DNA of 64,000 bases from Mycobacterium sp. (GTDB taxonomy: Bacteria > Actinomycetota > Actinomycetes > Mycobacteriales > Mycobacteriaceae), in the NCBI RefSeq assembly GCF_002863225.1, contig NZ_PKEK01000039.1, positions 293,432 to 357,431 of the forward strand. Direction: 5' to 3'. Within the stretch, counting starts at the first letter, position 1, and every line of letters starts with the position of its first letter. Of the stretch, positions 52,792 to 63,012 are shown one piece after another. The position numbers were made by a program, and so were the translations under genes. A model generated the notes under the pieces. That model was not told the DNA's origin, searched no databases, and was given only the letters and a program-made list of their open reading frames with translations.

Positions 52792-54339
52792 ATGCTGACC
52801 CGATTCATTCGCAATCAGCTGATTGTGTTCGCCGCCTTGACATTAGCCGCGATGATCGCACTGGGCTGGTTCTACCTGCGCATCCCGAGCCAGCTCGGTG
52901 TCGGCCAGTATCGTTTGATCGCAGAACTGCCGGCGTCGGGCGGCCTGTACCGCACGTCGAATGTGACGTATCGCGGTATCCAGATCGGCCGGGTCACCAA
53001 GGTCGAGCCGACCGCACACGGGGTGCGGGCGACCCTGAGTATCGACGATCGCTACAAGATTCCGATCGACGCGTCCGCCAACGTGCATTCGGTGTCGGCG
53101 ATCGGCGAACAGTACGTGGACCTGGTGTCGACCGGCGACCCGGGAAAGTTCTTCTCGCCGGGCCAGACGATCACCAAGGGCTCCGTGCCCAGCGAGATCG
53201 GGCCCGCCCTCGATGCCGCCAGTCGCAGTCTGTCCGTCCTCCCCAAACAAAAGATCGCCTCGCTGCTCAATGAAACATCGCTCGCCGTAGGCGGATTGGG
53301 GCCGGCCTTGCAACGGCTCGTCGACTCGACCCAGTCCATCGTCGGTGACTTCGAGGCCAACCTCTCCGACGTCGACGACATCATCGCCAACGCGGCGCCG
53401 ATCATCGACAGCCAGGTGGATTCGGGCGACTCGATCGCGCAGTGGTCGCGCAACCTCAAAGTCCTGACCGCCCAGATCGCGGACAACGACCCGCACCTGC
53501 AGAGCATTCTGGCCAAAGGTGCACCGACCGCCGATCAGGTCAACAGCGTATTCAGCGACGTCCGTGAGTCGTTGCCGCAGACCATCGCCAATCTGGAAGT
53601 TGTAGCCGACATGCTCAAGCGCTACAACAAAGGCCTGGAGCAGTTACTGGTGTTCCTGCCGGAGGTCGGCTCGGTGGCCCAGACGCTGATCGCGTCGGCA
53701 CCGGGGTCGGTGCTGCTGAACCTGAACCTGTCACTGAACAACCCGCCGCCGTGCCTGACCGGATTCCTGCCGGCCTCGGAGTGGCGTTCGCCGGCCGACA
53801 CCAGCGTGGCGCCACTGCCGGCCGGAACCTATTGCAAGATCCCGCAAGACACTCAAGCCAACGACGTGCGTGGCGCCCGCAACTATCCGTGCGCCGACTT
53901 CCCCGGAAAGCGCAGGGCGACGCCGAAGGAGTGCCGTGACGGCAAGCCCTACGTGCCGTTGGGGACCAACCCCTGGTATGGATCTCCCGACCAAATCCGT
54001 AACTGCCCGGCGCCGGGCGCCCGCTGTGACCAACCCGTCGACCCCGGGCGGGTGATTCCCGCGCCGTCGGTGAACAACGGCATGAACCCCGCACCGGCCG
54101 ACCGGCTGCCGAAACAGCCCGAGCTGACCAACGACCCACTGCAGCGGCCAGGCTCGGGATCTGTGCGCTGCAACGGCCAACAGCCCAACCCCTGCGTCTA
54201 TACACCGGCCAGTCCAAGTGCGATCTACCTGCCGTCCAGCGGAGAAGTGGTCGGGCCCGACGGCGCCAGGTACTCCCTCGAGGATTCCCGCCACACCGGA
54301 GACAACGGGTGGAAGGACATGCTCGCGCCGGCCGGGTGA
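52792..54339 (+). CDS. mceF: MceF family protein with Cys-containing tail
   Basis: A 515-residue Mce protein. Transmembrane helix near 10-30 (IVFAALTLAAMIALGWFYL), MlaD domain with LPASGGLYRTSNVTYRGIQI, helical region to about 300. The C-terminal extension from about 315 on contains at least eight cysteines (PCLTG, YCKIPQD, PCADF, ECRDG, NCPAP, RCDQP, RCNGQ, PCVYT), probably paired in disulfides outside the membrane. Last gene of the operon, four bases after mceE. No mce-associated (mam/mas) genes follow; the next gene is DUF427. Confidence 0.92.
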   Translation: MLTRFIRNQLIVFAALTLAAMIALGWFYLRIPSQLGVGQYRLIAELPASGGLYRTSNVTYRGIQIGRVTKVEPTAHGVRATLSIDDRYKIPIDASANVHSVSAIGEQYVDLVSTGDPGKFFSPGQTITKGSVPSEIGPALDAASRSLSVLPKQKIASLLNETSLAVGGLGPALQRLVDSTQSIVGDFEANLSDVDDIIANAAPIIDSQVDSGDSIAQWSRNLKVLTAQIADNDPHLQSILAKGAPTADQVNSVFSDVRESLPQTIANLEVVADMLKRYNKGLEQLLVFLPEVGSVAQTLIASAPGSVLLNLNLSLNNPPPCLTGFLPASEWRSPADTSVAPLPAGTYCKIPQDTQANDVRGARNYPCADFPGKRRATPKECRDGKPYVPLGTNPWYGSPDQIRNCPAPGARCDQPVDPGRVIPAPSVNNGMNPAPADRLPKQPELTNDPLQRPGSGSVRCNGQQPNPCVYTPASPSAIYLPSSGEVVGPDGARYSLEDSRHTGDNGWKDMLAPAG

Positions 54340-54406
54340 AGCGAATCGGGAATCTTGAGCGGCTTGCGGTGTTGAATCAGCTAATCGCATCTGAGGAGAC
54401 ATCGCC

Positions 54407-54781
54407 ATGACCAGTCGACCCGTTCTGGAACCGACCGCCGAACATCCGATCACCATCAACCCGACCGGACGCCGCGTTGTCGTTCGCGTCGGCGGCGAGG
54501 TAGTTGCCGAAACCCACGATGCATTGCAGTTGCAGGAGTCGACTTATCCGGCGGTGCAATACATTCCGTACAAGGACGTGGTGCACGACGTGCTGACCCG
54601 TACGGACACCAGCACCTACTGTCCCTTCAAGGGCGACGCGGCCTACTACAGCGTGACCACCGCCGCCGGTGACACCGTCGAGGACGCGATCTGGTTCTAC
54701 GAGCAGCCGTTCCCGGCCGTGGCGCCCATCGCCGGCCACCTGGCGTTCTATCCCGACAAAGCCGAAATCACCCTCGACTAA
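54407..54781 (+). CDS. DUF427 protein (Rv0140-like)
   Basis: A 124-residue single-domain DUF427 protein. Blocks: VVVRVGGEVVAETHDALQLQ, YPAVQYIPYKDVV, YCPFKGDAAYYSV and EDAIWFYEQPFPAVAPIAGH. No enzymatic function is established. GAGGAG nine bases before ATG 54407 gives a good ribosome binding site. It corresponds to Rv0140, whose neighbour in M. tuberculosis is Rv0139; here the mce operon lies between them. Its end overlaps the convergent SnoaL gene by four bases. Confidence 0.88.
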   Translation: MTSRPVLEPTAEHPITINPTGRRVVVRVGGEVVAETHDALQLQESTYPAVQYIPYKDVVHDVLTRTDTSTYCPFKGDAAYYSVTTAAGDTVEDAIWFYEQPFPAVAPIAGHLAFYPDKAEITLD

Positions 54782-55176
54782 GCCGTCTGCGGCCCGAAGA
54801 CGTGGGCCGTCAGTTGCGTGTCGCTGTATTCGCGGAGCGAGGCGATCAGCCCGTCGTGGGTTTCGAAGATGAAGACAGCCGGGCTGTTGTAGTGCACCCC
54901 GTCGGCGGTCTCGCCGTCGGCTTCGGCCTCGATCACGACACTCTCGCCGTCGTTGAAGCATTGGATGAAATCCAGCTCCACTTCGACCCGGCTTCTGCGC
55001 CGCTCGATTTCTCGACGCAACGCAGCCTTGTCGAGCGAATCCCGGGTCACGATGCTCCAGTAGGTGAAGTCGTCGCTCAGCAGGTCGAAGCACTCGTCGA
55101 CGTCGGCGTCGTCGGAGAGACACTGCAGGAACATCCACGCCAGCTCGGCGGACGGATCGTCGAAGGGGGTGTTCAC
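54778..55176 (-). CDS. SnoaL-like/NTF2-fold protein (Rv0141c-like)
   Basis: A 132-residue NTF2-fold protein with a DDPSAELAWMFLQCLSDDAD N-terminus, FTYWSIVTRDSLDKAAL and a C-terminal beta sheet (SPAVFIFETHDGLIASLREY, DTQL). It matches Rv0141c in position. GTG 55176 is preferred; the open frame extends upstream another 17 codons to 55227 without a ribosome binding site. Function unknown; candidates include isomerase or hydrolase roles of the fold. Confidence 0.82.
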   Translation of the reverse strand: MNTPFDDPSAELAWMFLQCLSDDADVDECFDLLSDDFTYWSIVTRDSLDKAALRREIERRRSRVEVELDFIQCFNDGESVVIEAEADGETADGVHYNSPAVFIFETHDGLIASLREYSDTQLTAHVFGPQTA

Positions 55177-55292
55177 CTCGCCATCCTGACGCGAAATTCG
55201 GTTGCCGGTCAATGATGTCGCGGACACTTACGCCCATTCCGGGCCCGACCTATGATCGACGGAATCGAGCTGGTGCGGTACGGCGGGAGCCC

Positions 55293-56207
55293 ATGGTGAG
55301 TAGCGCTCGCACGGTGACGTTCACCGGGCCCGTCAGCCCCAGGAACACCCTCTTCCCGCTGCGCAGGGGTCCCGGTGACCCGTGTTTTCAGATAACCGGC
55401 GACGGCGCGATCTGGCGGACGAGTCTGCTGCACAGTGGCGCTGTGACCGCGCGGATCAGCCGCGCGGCGCCTGACGCGGTCGACTGCACGGCCTGGGGGT
55501 TGGGCGCCGCGGAGTTTCTCGAGGCGCTTCCGGCGATGCTCGGTGCCGACGACGATCCGTCCGGCTTCGCGCCCACCGATCCGATCGTCGCCGAGGCGCA
55601 CCGGCGCGTGCCGCATCTGCGGCTGGGCCGCACCGGCCGGGTGCTGGAGGCGTTGATCCCCGCCGTCATCGAGCAGCGGGTGCAGGGCAAGGATGCCTTC
55701 CGTGCGTGGCGACTGCTGGTGACCAAGTTCGGGACTCCGGCACCCGGACCCGCGCCGGAGCGGATGCGGGTGCCGCCCCCGGCCGAGGTGTGGCGGCGGA
55801 TCCCGTCGTGGGAATTCCATCGCGCCAACGTCGATCCGGGTCGGGCGCGCACCGTCGTCGGCTGCGCGCAGCGGGCATCTTCGCTGGAGCGCCTCACCGC
55901 TTGGTCGGCCGAGCGGGCCCGCGACGCATTGATGTCGCTGCCCGGCGTCGGTATCTGGACCGCAGCCGAGACGGCGCAGCGAGCGTTCGGTGATCCCGAT
56001 GCGCTGTCGGTCGGCGACTATCACGTGTCGAAGATGATCGGCTGGACACTGCTGGGCCATCCGATCGACGACGCCGAGATGGTCGAGCTTCTGGAGCCGA
56101 TGCGCCCGCACCGCCACCGGGTGGTCCAGCTGCTCTACGCCAGCGGACTGGCCTACGAGCCCCGCCGCGGCGCCCGGCTGCCGGTGCAGGACATTCGCGC
56201 GATCTGA
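55293..56207 (+). CDS. DNA-3-methyladenine glycosylase family protein (HhH-GPD, Rv0142-like)
   Basis: A 304-residue helix-hairpin-helix glycosylase of the AlkA type. The HhH motif is LMSLPGVGIWTAAETAQRAF, and the catalytic aspartate lies in LSVGDYHVSK. It removes alkylated or damaged bases from DNA. No iron-sulfur cluster cysteines are seen at the C-terminus. ATG 55293 is chosen; an earlier in-frame ATG at 55212 is possible but lies close to the divergent SnoaL promoter. Position matches Rv0142. Confidence 0.88.
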   Translation: MVSSARTVTFTGPVSPRNTLFPLRRGPGDPCFQITGDGAIWRTSLLHSGAVTARISRAAPDAVDCTAWGLGAAEFLEALPAMLGADDDPSGFAPTDPIVAEAHRRVPHLRLGRTGRVLEALIPAVIEQRVQGKDAFRAWRLLVTKFGTPAPGPAPERMRVPPPAEVWRRIPSWEFHRANVDPGRARTVVGCAQRASSLERLTAWSAERARDALMSLPGVGIWTAAETAQRAFGDPDALSVGDYHVSKMIGWTLLGHPIDDAEMVELLEPMRPHRHRVVQLLYASGLAYEPRRGARLPVQDIRAI

Positions 56208-56250
56208 CGCGGGGTGGTTATCCGCCGCGGCCATCGGGTACCCGCCGCCC

Positions 56251-56790
56251 ATGACTCAATTCACCGTCCCCGGACTGACCGACAAGCAAGGTGCCACGCT
56301 TGCCGATTTGCTGCAAAAGCAGTTGAGCACCTACAACGATCTTCACCTGACTCTCAAGCACGTGCACTGGAACGTGGTGGGCCCCAACTTCATTGGGGTG
56401 CATGAGATGATCGACCCGCAGGTCGAGCTGGTGCGCGGGTATGCCGACGAGGTGGCCGAGCGTATCGCCACCCTCGGTGGATCACCGCAGGGTACGCCCG
56501 GGGCGATCCTGAAGGACCGCACGTGGGACGACTACTCGGTGGGCCGTGACACCGTGCAGGCCCATCTCGCCGCGCTCGATCTGGTCTACAACGGTGTTGT
56601 CGAAGACACCCGGAAGGGCATCAGCGAGACCGAGAAGCTGGACCCCGTCACCCAGGACATCCTGATCGACCACGCCGCCGAACTGGAGAAGTTCCAGTGG
56701 TTCGTCCGCGCGCATCTCGAGAACGCCGGCGGCTCGCTGACTCATGAGGGCGCCTCCAGCGAGAAGGACGCGGCCGACAGCGCGCGCTAG
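56251..56790 (+). CDS. dps: Dps-family ferritin (Dps1-like)
   Basis: A 179-residue DNA-binding protein from starved cells, very similar to M. smegmatis Dps1 as I recall it. Ferroxidase ligands H39 and H51 on one subunit and D66 and E70 on the partner are in place (HVHWNVVG, GVHEMID, ADEVAE). The flexible basic C-terminal tail that binds DNA is shorter here: it ends SEKDAADSAR and lacks the extra Arg/Lys residues of M. smegmatis. Assembles as a 12-mer that stores iron and uses hydrogen peroxide. No Dps gene is at this place in M. tuberculosis. Confidence 0.93.
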   Translation: MTQFTVPGLTDKQGATLADLLQKQLSTYNDLHLTLKHVHWNVVGPNFIGVHEMIDPQVELVRGYADEVAERIATLGGSPQGTPGAILKDRTWDDYSVGRDTVQAHLAALDLVYNGVVEDTRKGISETEKLDPVTQDILIDHAAELEKFQWFVRAHLENAGGSLTHEGASSEKDAADSAR

Positions 56791-56815
56791 CGTCCACATG
56801 CGGTGACGGAATAAT

Positions 56816-56829
56816 CGGACCGCGGTCCG
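56816..56829. promoter_or_regulatory. 14-bp palindrome upstream of the pirin gene
   Basis: CGGACCGCGGTCCG is perfectly self-complementary and lies 35 bases before the pirin start. It is followed by TTATAG, a possible -10 region. The binding protein is unknown. Confidence 0.4.
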
Positions 56830-56864
56830 GTTATAGCGGGTATCCACTTCAGAGGAGGCCCGAG

Positions 56865-57836
56865 ATGCCCGCCGTCACCGCAGACACATTGACCTTGCCC
56901 CGGCTGTCCGTGGCCGGTCCGCTCGACACCGAGCGCCCGGTCCGTTCCATCACGACCGGCCCGCGCGGCCATGAAGGCGAAGGTTTTCCGGTGGTCCGCG
57001 CGTTCGCCGGAATAGACACCGCCGCGCTGGACCCGTTCGTCCACATGGATCAGATGGGCGAGGTGGAGTACCAACCCGGCGAGCCCCGGGGGACCGACTG
57101 GCACCCGCACCGCGGTTTCGAGACCGTCACGTACATGATCGACGGCCGCTTCGCGCACCAGGACTCGCACGGCGGTGGCGGCTTGATCGCCGACGGGGCC
57201 ACCCAATGGATGACAGCCGGGTCGGGAATCCTGCACATCGAGACGCCGCCCGCCGAGTTGGTCGAAAGCGGGGGGATGTTCCACGGGGTCCAGCTCTGGG
57301 TGAACTTGCCGAAGAAAGACAAGTTCGCCACACCGCGGTACCAGGCCATCGAAGGTGGCGACGTCGCCCTACTGTCGTCCGACGACGGTGGCGCGCTGGT
57401 CCGCGTCATCGCCGGCGATGTCGACGGTCATCACGGGCCGGGCGTCACGCACACCCCAATCACGCTGGCCCACGCGACGATTCAACCCGGGGCACGGCTG
57501 AGCCTGCCGTGGAACCGGAGCTACAACGCGCTGGTCTATGTGTTGTCCGGGCGCGGTTCGGTGGGGCCGGTGTCGCACCCGATCCAGCAGGGCCAGCTCG
57601 CAGTGCTGGGGCCCGGCGACCGGATCACGATCGACGCCGCGTCGGCACAGGACGCGCGGGTTCCCGCGCTGGAGGTGCTGATCCTGGGTGGTCAGCCGAT
57701 TCGCGAGCCGGTGTTCCACTACGGCCCGTTCGTGATGAACACCAGGGCAGAGGTGATCCAGGCGATGGAGGACTACCAGGCCGGCTCCTTCGGCGCAGTG
57801 CCGGTCGGGGGGTTGATGCCGCACCGGGTCAGGTAG
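56865..57836 (+). CDS. Pirin family bicupin protein
   Basis: A 323-residue bicupin. The pirin metal site is in GTDWHPHRGFETVTYMIDG with two His, and HIETPPAEL with a third His and a Glu; the second cupin is the C-terminal half (NALVYVLSGRGSVG). Bacterial pirins often have quercetin-dioxygenase activity or act as redox sensors. GGAGG about nine bases before ATG 56865 supports the start. It may be regulated through the palindrome in front of it. Dps next to it suggests oxidative-stress context, inferred. Confidence 0.9.
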   Translation: MPAVTADTLTLPRLSVAGPLDTERPVRSITTGPRGHEGEGFPVVRAFAGIDTAALDPFVHMDQMGEVEYQPGEPRGTDWHPHRGFETVTYMIDGRFAHQDSHGGGGLIADGATQWMTAGSGILHIETPPAELVESGGMFHGVQLWVNLPKKDKFATPRYQAIEGGDVALLSSDDGGALVRVIAGDVDGHHGPGVTHTPITLAHATIQPGARLSLPWNRSYNALVYVLSGRGSVGPVSHPIQQGQLAVLGPGDRITIDAASAQDARVPALEVLILGGQPIREPVFHYGPFVMNTRAEVIQAMEDYQAGSFGAVPVGGLMPHRVR

Positions 57837-57878
57837 CCGCCAGCTAACCGGCGAGCAAATTTGTGTGACCGACGTAGG

Positions 57879-57894
57879 TGTGACATATGGCACA
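57879..57894. promoter_or_regulatory. Candidate TetR operator
   Basis: TGTGACATATGGCACA is an inverted repeat with one mismatched pair (TGTG-n-CATATG-n-CACA). It ends eight bases before the TetR start at 57903, as expected for an autoregulated TetR gene. Confidence 0.45.
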
Positions 57895-57902
57895 ATCGAA
57901 CG

Positions 57903-58547
57903 GTGGTACAGCCCGCGAGCCGGGGGCCGGGTCGCCCCCCAGCAGCAAAGGCGGCTGAGACGCGTAAGCGCATTCTGCGCGCAGCTCGCGAGGTGTTCAG
58001 CGAACGGGGCTACGACGCGGCCACCTTCCAGGCGATCGCGGGCCGGGCGGACCTCACCCGGCCCGCGATCAACCACTATTTCGCTAACAAGCGCGTCCTG
58101 TACTGGCAGGTGCTGGAAGAGACCAACAACGCCGTCGTCGCGGCAAGTGCTCAGCGGGCGCGCAGTGAGAAAACCCTGACCGGTCGGGTGTCGGCCTTCA
58201 TCGAGGGCGCCCTGGAAGCCGAACTGGAAAACCACGCGGCGTCTGCGTTCCTGATCGCCGCGACATTGGAGTCCCAGCGGCATCCCGAGTTGAGCCGCCC
58301 CACGGCCGACTCCGTCAGCACCACGCGGGCGTTTCTATTGTGGGCCATCAACGACGGGATCTCCAGTGGCGAGCTGGACGCCGACACCAACGCCTCGGCC
58401 TTGACCGAGATGCTGCTCGCGGTGCTGCTGGGTGTCGGCTTCTACGCCGGCTTCGTCGGCAGCCGGCACGAATTCGACACCATCACCGACCAGTTGAGGA
58501 CCTTGCTGGCCCGCAGCTTGGCTCGCCCGCCCGATCCAGTTGCGTGA
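57903..58547 (+). CDS. TetR family regulator (Rv0144-like)
   Basis: A 214-residue TetR protein. The helix-turn-helix is ATFQAIAGRADLTRPAINHY at about residues 42-61, followed by FANKRVLYWQVLE. It stands where Rv0144 stands, before the methyltransferase pair. GTG 57903 is used; a TTG at 57861 would extend it by 14 residues through the operator candidate. It may also regulate the downstream methyltransferase genes, whose promoter holds a different inverted repeat. Confidence 0.88.
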   Translation: MVQPASRGPGRPPAAKAAETRKRILRAAREVFSERGYDAATFQAIAGRADLTRPAINHYFANKRVLYWQVLEETNNAVVAASAQRARSEKTLTGRVSAFIEGALEAELENHAASAFLIAATLESQRHPELSRPTADSVSTTRAFLLWAINDGISSGELDADTNASALTEMLLAVLLGVGFYAGFVGSRHEFDTITDQLRTLLARSLARPPDPVA

Positions 58548-58570
58548 CGTAGCGCACACAACCATATAGC

Positions 58571-58590
58571 TTGCCTAACTTACTAGGTAA
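58571..58590. promoter_or_regulatory. Imperfect inverted repeat upstream of the first methyltransferase
   Basis: TTGCCTA-ACTTAC-TAGGTAA has 7-bp arms with one mismatch and lies 12 bases before the ATG at 58603. It probably belongs to the promoter/operator of the methyltransferase genes. Confidence 0.35.
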
Positions 58591-58602
58591 CATGGTGGCG
58601 CT

Positions 58603-60526
<1,924 letters not shown>

Positions 60527-60626
60527 GGGCCGGCGCCCGCACGACGGTGCGCACGCCGAGGGGACCTGTTGCCCAACCGGGTGGTTGATTAGGATTGGGA
60601 TTTCGCCGGTCGAGGAAGGGATCCCC

Positions 60627-62045
60627 ATGACCACCGAAATCACTGATCCGGTTGCACCCACGACGCCGGAATCCGGCCCTGACGTGGCAAAGACCGTGGC
60701 GCGGTTGCGTCAGACATTCGCCACCGGCCGTACCCGAAACATCGAGTGGCGCAAGCAGCAACTGCGCGCCCTCGAGCGACTGATGGTCGAGAACGAGGCC
60801 AAGGTCGCCGAAGCGCTGGAAAAAGACCTCGGTCGCTCGCCGTTCGAGGCGTGGCTCGCCGACGTCGCCAGCACCAGCGGTGAGGCCGCCTACGCGGCGA
60901 AGAACGTAGGCAAGTGGGCCAAGCGCCGCCACCGGCTGCTGGAGATGTCGCAGCTACCCGGGCGCGGCTTCGTCGAGTACGAGCCCTACGGCACGGTGCT
61001 GATCATCGGCGCGTGGAACTTCCCGTTCGCGCTGACGCTGGGCCCCGCGGCCGGCGCCATCGCCGCGGGAAACACGGTGCTGCTCAAGCCATCTGAGGTG
61101 GCACCCGCGTCGTCGGCGCTGATGGCCGAGCTGGTGCCGCGCTACCTCGACAGCGATGCGATCGCGGTGATCGAGGGCGACGGGTCGGTCAGCCAGGAAC
61201 TCATTGCGCAGGGCTTCGACCACCTGTTGTTCACCGGCGGAACCGAAATCGGCCGCAAGGTGTACGAGGGAGCCGCCAAGCACCTCACCCCGGTGACCCT
61301 GGAACTCGGCGGTAAGAGCCCGGTGATCGTGTCCAAGGACGCGGACATCAAGGTCGCCGCGAAGCGCATCGCGTGGACCAAGTTGATCAACTCGGGCCAG
61401 ATCTGCATCGCGCCCGACTACGTGCTGGTCGAAGCGCCGATCCGCGACCAACTGGTTTCCGAGATCCAGAAGGCCGTCACCAGCTTCGAGGCCGAAAACG
61501 CTTCTGGCGGAAAGCGAATTGTCAACGAGCGGCATTTCGACCGGCTCACCGCCGCGCTCGCCGCAACGCAGGGTCAGGTCGCCATTGGTGGCGGTTCGGA
61601 TTCGTCGAAGCTGAACATTCAGCCGACCGTCGTGGTGGATCCCGCTGCTGACGAGCCGTTGATGACCGACGAGATCTTCGGTCCGATCCTCCCGATCGTG
61701 ACCGTTCAAAACCTGGACGAGGCAATCAATTTCGTGAACTCGCGGCCCAAGCCGCTGGCCGCCTATCTGTTCACCAAGGCCAAGTCCGTGCGCGAACGGG
61801 TGATCAAGGAGGTGCCGGCGGGCGGCATGGTGGTCAACCACCTGCTGTTCCACTTCGCCACGCACAAGCTGCCTTTCGGCGGCGTGGGCCCGTCCGGCCT
61901 GGGTGCCTATCACGGCAAGTTCGGCTTCGAGGAGTTCAGCCACCGCAAGTCGGTGCTGACCAAGCCAACCCGCCCCGACATCGCCAGCTTCATCTACCCG
62001 CCGTATACAGAGAAGGCGTGGAAGTTGGCGCGCCGGCTGTTCTGA
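60627..62045 (+). CDS. Aldehyde dehydrogenase family protein (Rv0147-like)
   Basis: A 472-residue NAD(P)-dependent aldehyde dehydrogenase of the class 3 (fatty aldehyde) type. Active-site blocks: GAWNFPFALTLGPAAGAIAA, catalytic glutamate in TLELGGKSPVIV, and nucleophile cysteine in NSGQICIAPDYV. The C-terminal region ends FSHRKSVLTKP and carries a tail suited to membrane association (IYPPYTEKAWKLARRLF). GAGGAAGGGA before ATG 60627 fixes the start. It oxidises aldehydes to acids; the substrate is not known. Confidence 0.92.
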   Translation: MTTEITDPVAPTTPESGPDVAKTVARLRQTFATGRTRNIEWRKQQLRALERLMVENEAKVAEALEKDLGRSPFEAWLADVASTSGEAAYAAKNVGKWAKRRHRLLEMSQLPGRGFVEYEPYGTVLIIGAWNFPFALTLGPAAGAIAAGNTVLLKPSEVAPASSALMAELVPRYLDSDAIAVIEGDGSVSQELIAQGFDHLLFTGGTEIGRKVYEGAAKHLTPVTLELGGKSPVIVSKDADIKVAAKRIAWTKLINSGQICIAPDYVLVEAPIRDQLVSEIQKAVTSFEAENASGGKRIVNERHFDRLTAALAATQGQVAIGGGSDSSKLNIQPTVVVDPAADEPLMTDEIFGPILPIVTVQNLDEAINFVNSRPKPLAAYLFTKAKSVRERVIKEVPAGGMVVNHLLFHFATHKLPFGGVGPSGLGAYHGKFGFEEFSHRKSVLTKPTRPDIASFIYPPYTEKAWKLARRLF

Positions 62046-62081
62046 CGGCCGGACTCGAGTAGCTAAACCGAAAGGAACGTA

Positions 62082-62945
62082 ATGCCCGGAGTGCAGGATC
62101 GCGTTGTCGTCGTCACCGGAGCCGGCGGCGGTCTGGGTCGCGAATACGCGCTGACCCTTGCCAAGGAAGGTGCCAGCGTCGTCGTCAACGACCTCGGTGG
62201 CTCGCGCGACGGAACCGGCGCCGGACACAACATGGCCGACGACGTCGTCAAGGAGATCAAAGACGCCGGCGGACGGGCGGTTGCGAACTACGACAGCGTG
62301 GCCGAGGCCGAGGGCGCCGAGAACATCATCAAGACCGCGCTCGACGAGTTCGGCAAGATCGACGGCGTCGTGAGCAACGCGGGCATCCTGCGTGACGGCA
62401 CGTTCCACAAGATGTCGTTCGAGAACTGGGACTCGGTGCTCAAGGTCCACCTCTACGGTGGCTACAACGTGGTCCGCGCGGCCTGGCCGCATTTCCGCGA
62501 GCAGAGCTACGGACGGGTGCTGGTCGCGACCTCCACCAGCGGGTTGTTCGGCAACTTCGGTCAGGCCAACTACGGCGCGGCCAAGCTCGGCCTGGTCGGC
62601 CTGATCAACACGCTGGCCCAGGAAGGCGCCAAGTACAACATCAAGGCCAACGCGCTGGCCCCGATCGCCGCCACCCGAATGACCGAGGACATCCTGCCGC
62701 CCGAGGTGCTGCAGAACCTGACGCCCGAGTTCGTCGCGCCGGTGGTGGCCTACCTCGTCACCGAGGAAGTACCCGACAGCGGCTCGATCTTCATTGTCGG
62801 CGGCGGCAAGGTGCAGCGCACCGCGCTCTTCCAGAACGAGGGCGTCACCTTCAAGACCCCGCCGTCGGTCGACGACATCGCCTCGCACTGGGGTGAGATC
62901 GACGACCTGTCCGCGGCGAAGGCGGCCAACTTCTCGATCCGCTGA
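62082..62945 (+). CDS. SDR family oxidoreductase, Rv0148 type
   Basis: A 287-residue SDR of the hydroxyacyl-CoA dehydrogenase-like group. VTGAGGGLGREYALTL, VVVNDLGG, LRDGTFHKMSFENWD and the catalytic STSGLFGNFGQANYGAAK are nearly identical in style to Rv0148. It should oxidise 3-hydroxyacyl-CoA or a similar group with NAD(H). It follows the aldehyde dehydrogenase by 36 bases and ends just before a strong terminator. The SDR at 10454-11389 belongs to the same subgroup. Confidence 0.93.
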   Translation: MPGVQDRVVVVTGAGGGLGREYALTLAKEGASVVVNDLGGSRDGTGAGHNMADDVVKEIKDAGGRAVANYDSVAEAEGAENIIKTALDEFGKIDGVVSNAGILRDGTFHKMSFENWDSVLKVHLYGGYNVVRAAWPHFREQSYGRVLVATSTSGLFGNFGQANYGAAKLGLVGLINTLAQEGAKYNIKANALAPIAATRMTEDILPPEVLQNLTPEFVAPVVAYLVTEEVPDSGSIFIVGGGKVQRTALFQNEGVTFKTPPSVDDIASHWGEIDDLSAAKAANFSIR

Positions 62946-62954
62946 TCCACACCT

Positions 62955-63007
62955 GAACGAAAAGAAAGGCGCCGCCCCCTCGCTGGGTCGCGGCGCCTTT
63001 CTCGTTC
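62955..63007. terminator. Bidirectional terminator between SDR and PE-PPE genes
   Basis: The inner arms GAAAGGCGCCGC (62964-62975) and their complement (62990-63001) form a 12-bp stem. GAACGA/TCGTTC (62955-62960, 63002-63007) extends it past a bulge of A residues. It lies between convergent genes. Confidence 0.8.
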
Positions 63008-63012
63008 GGTGG

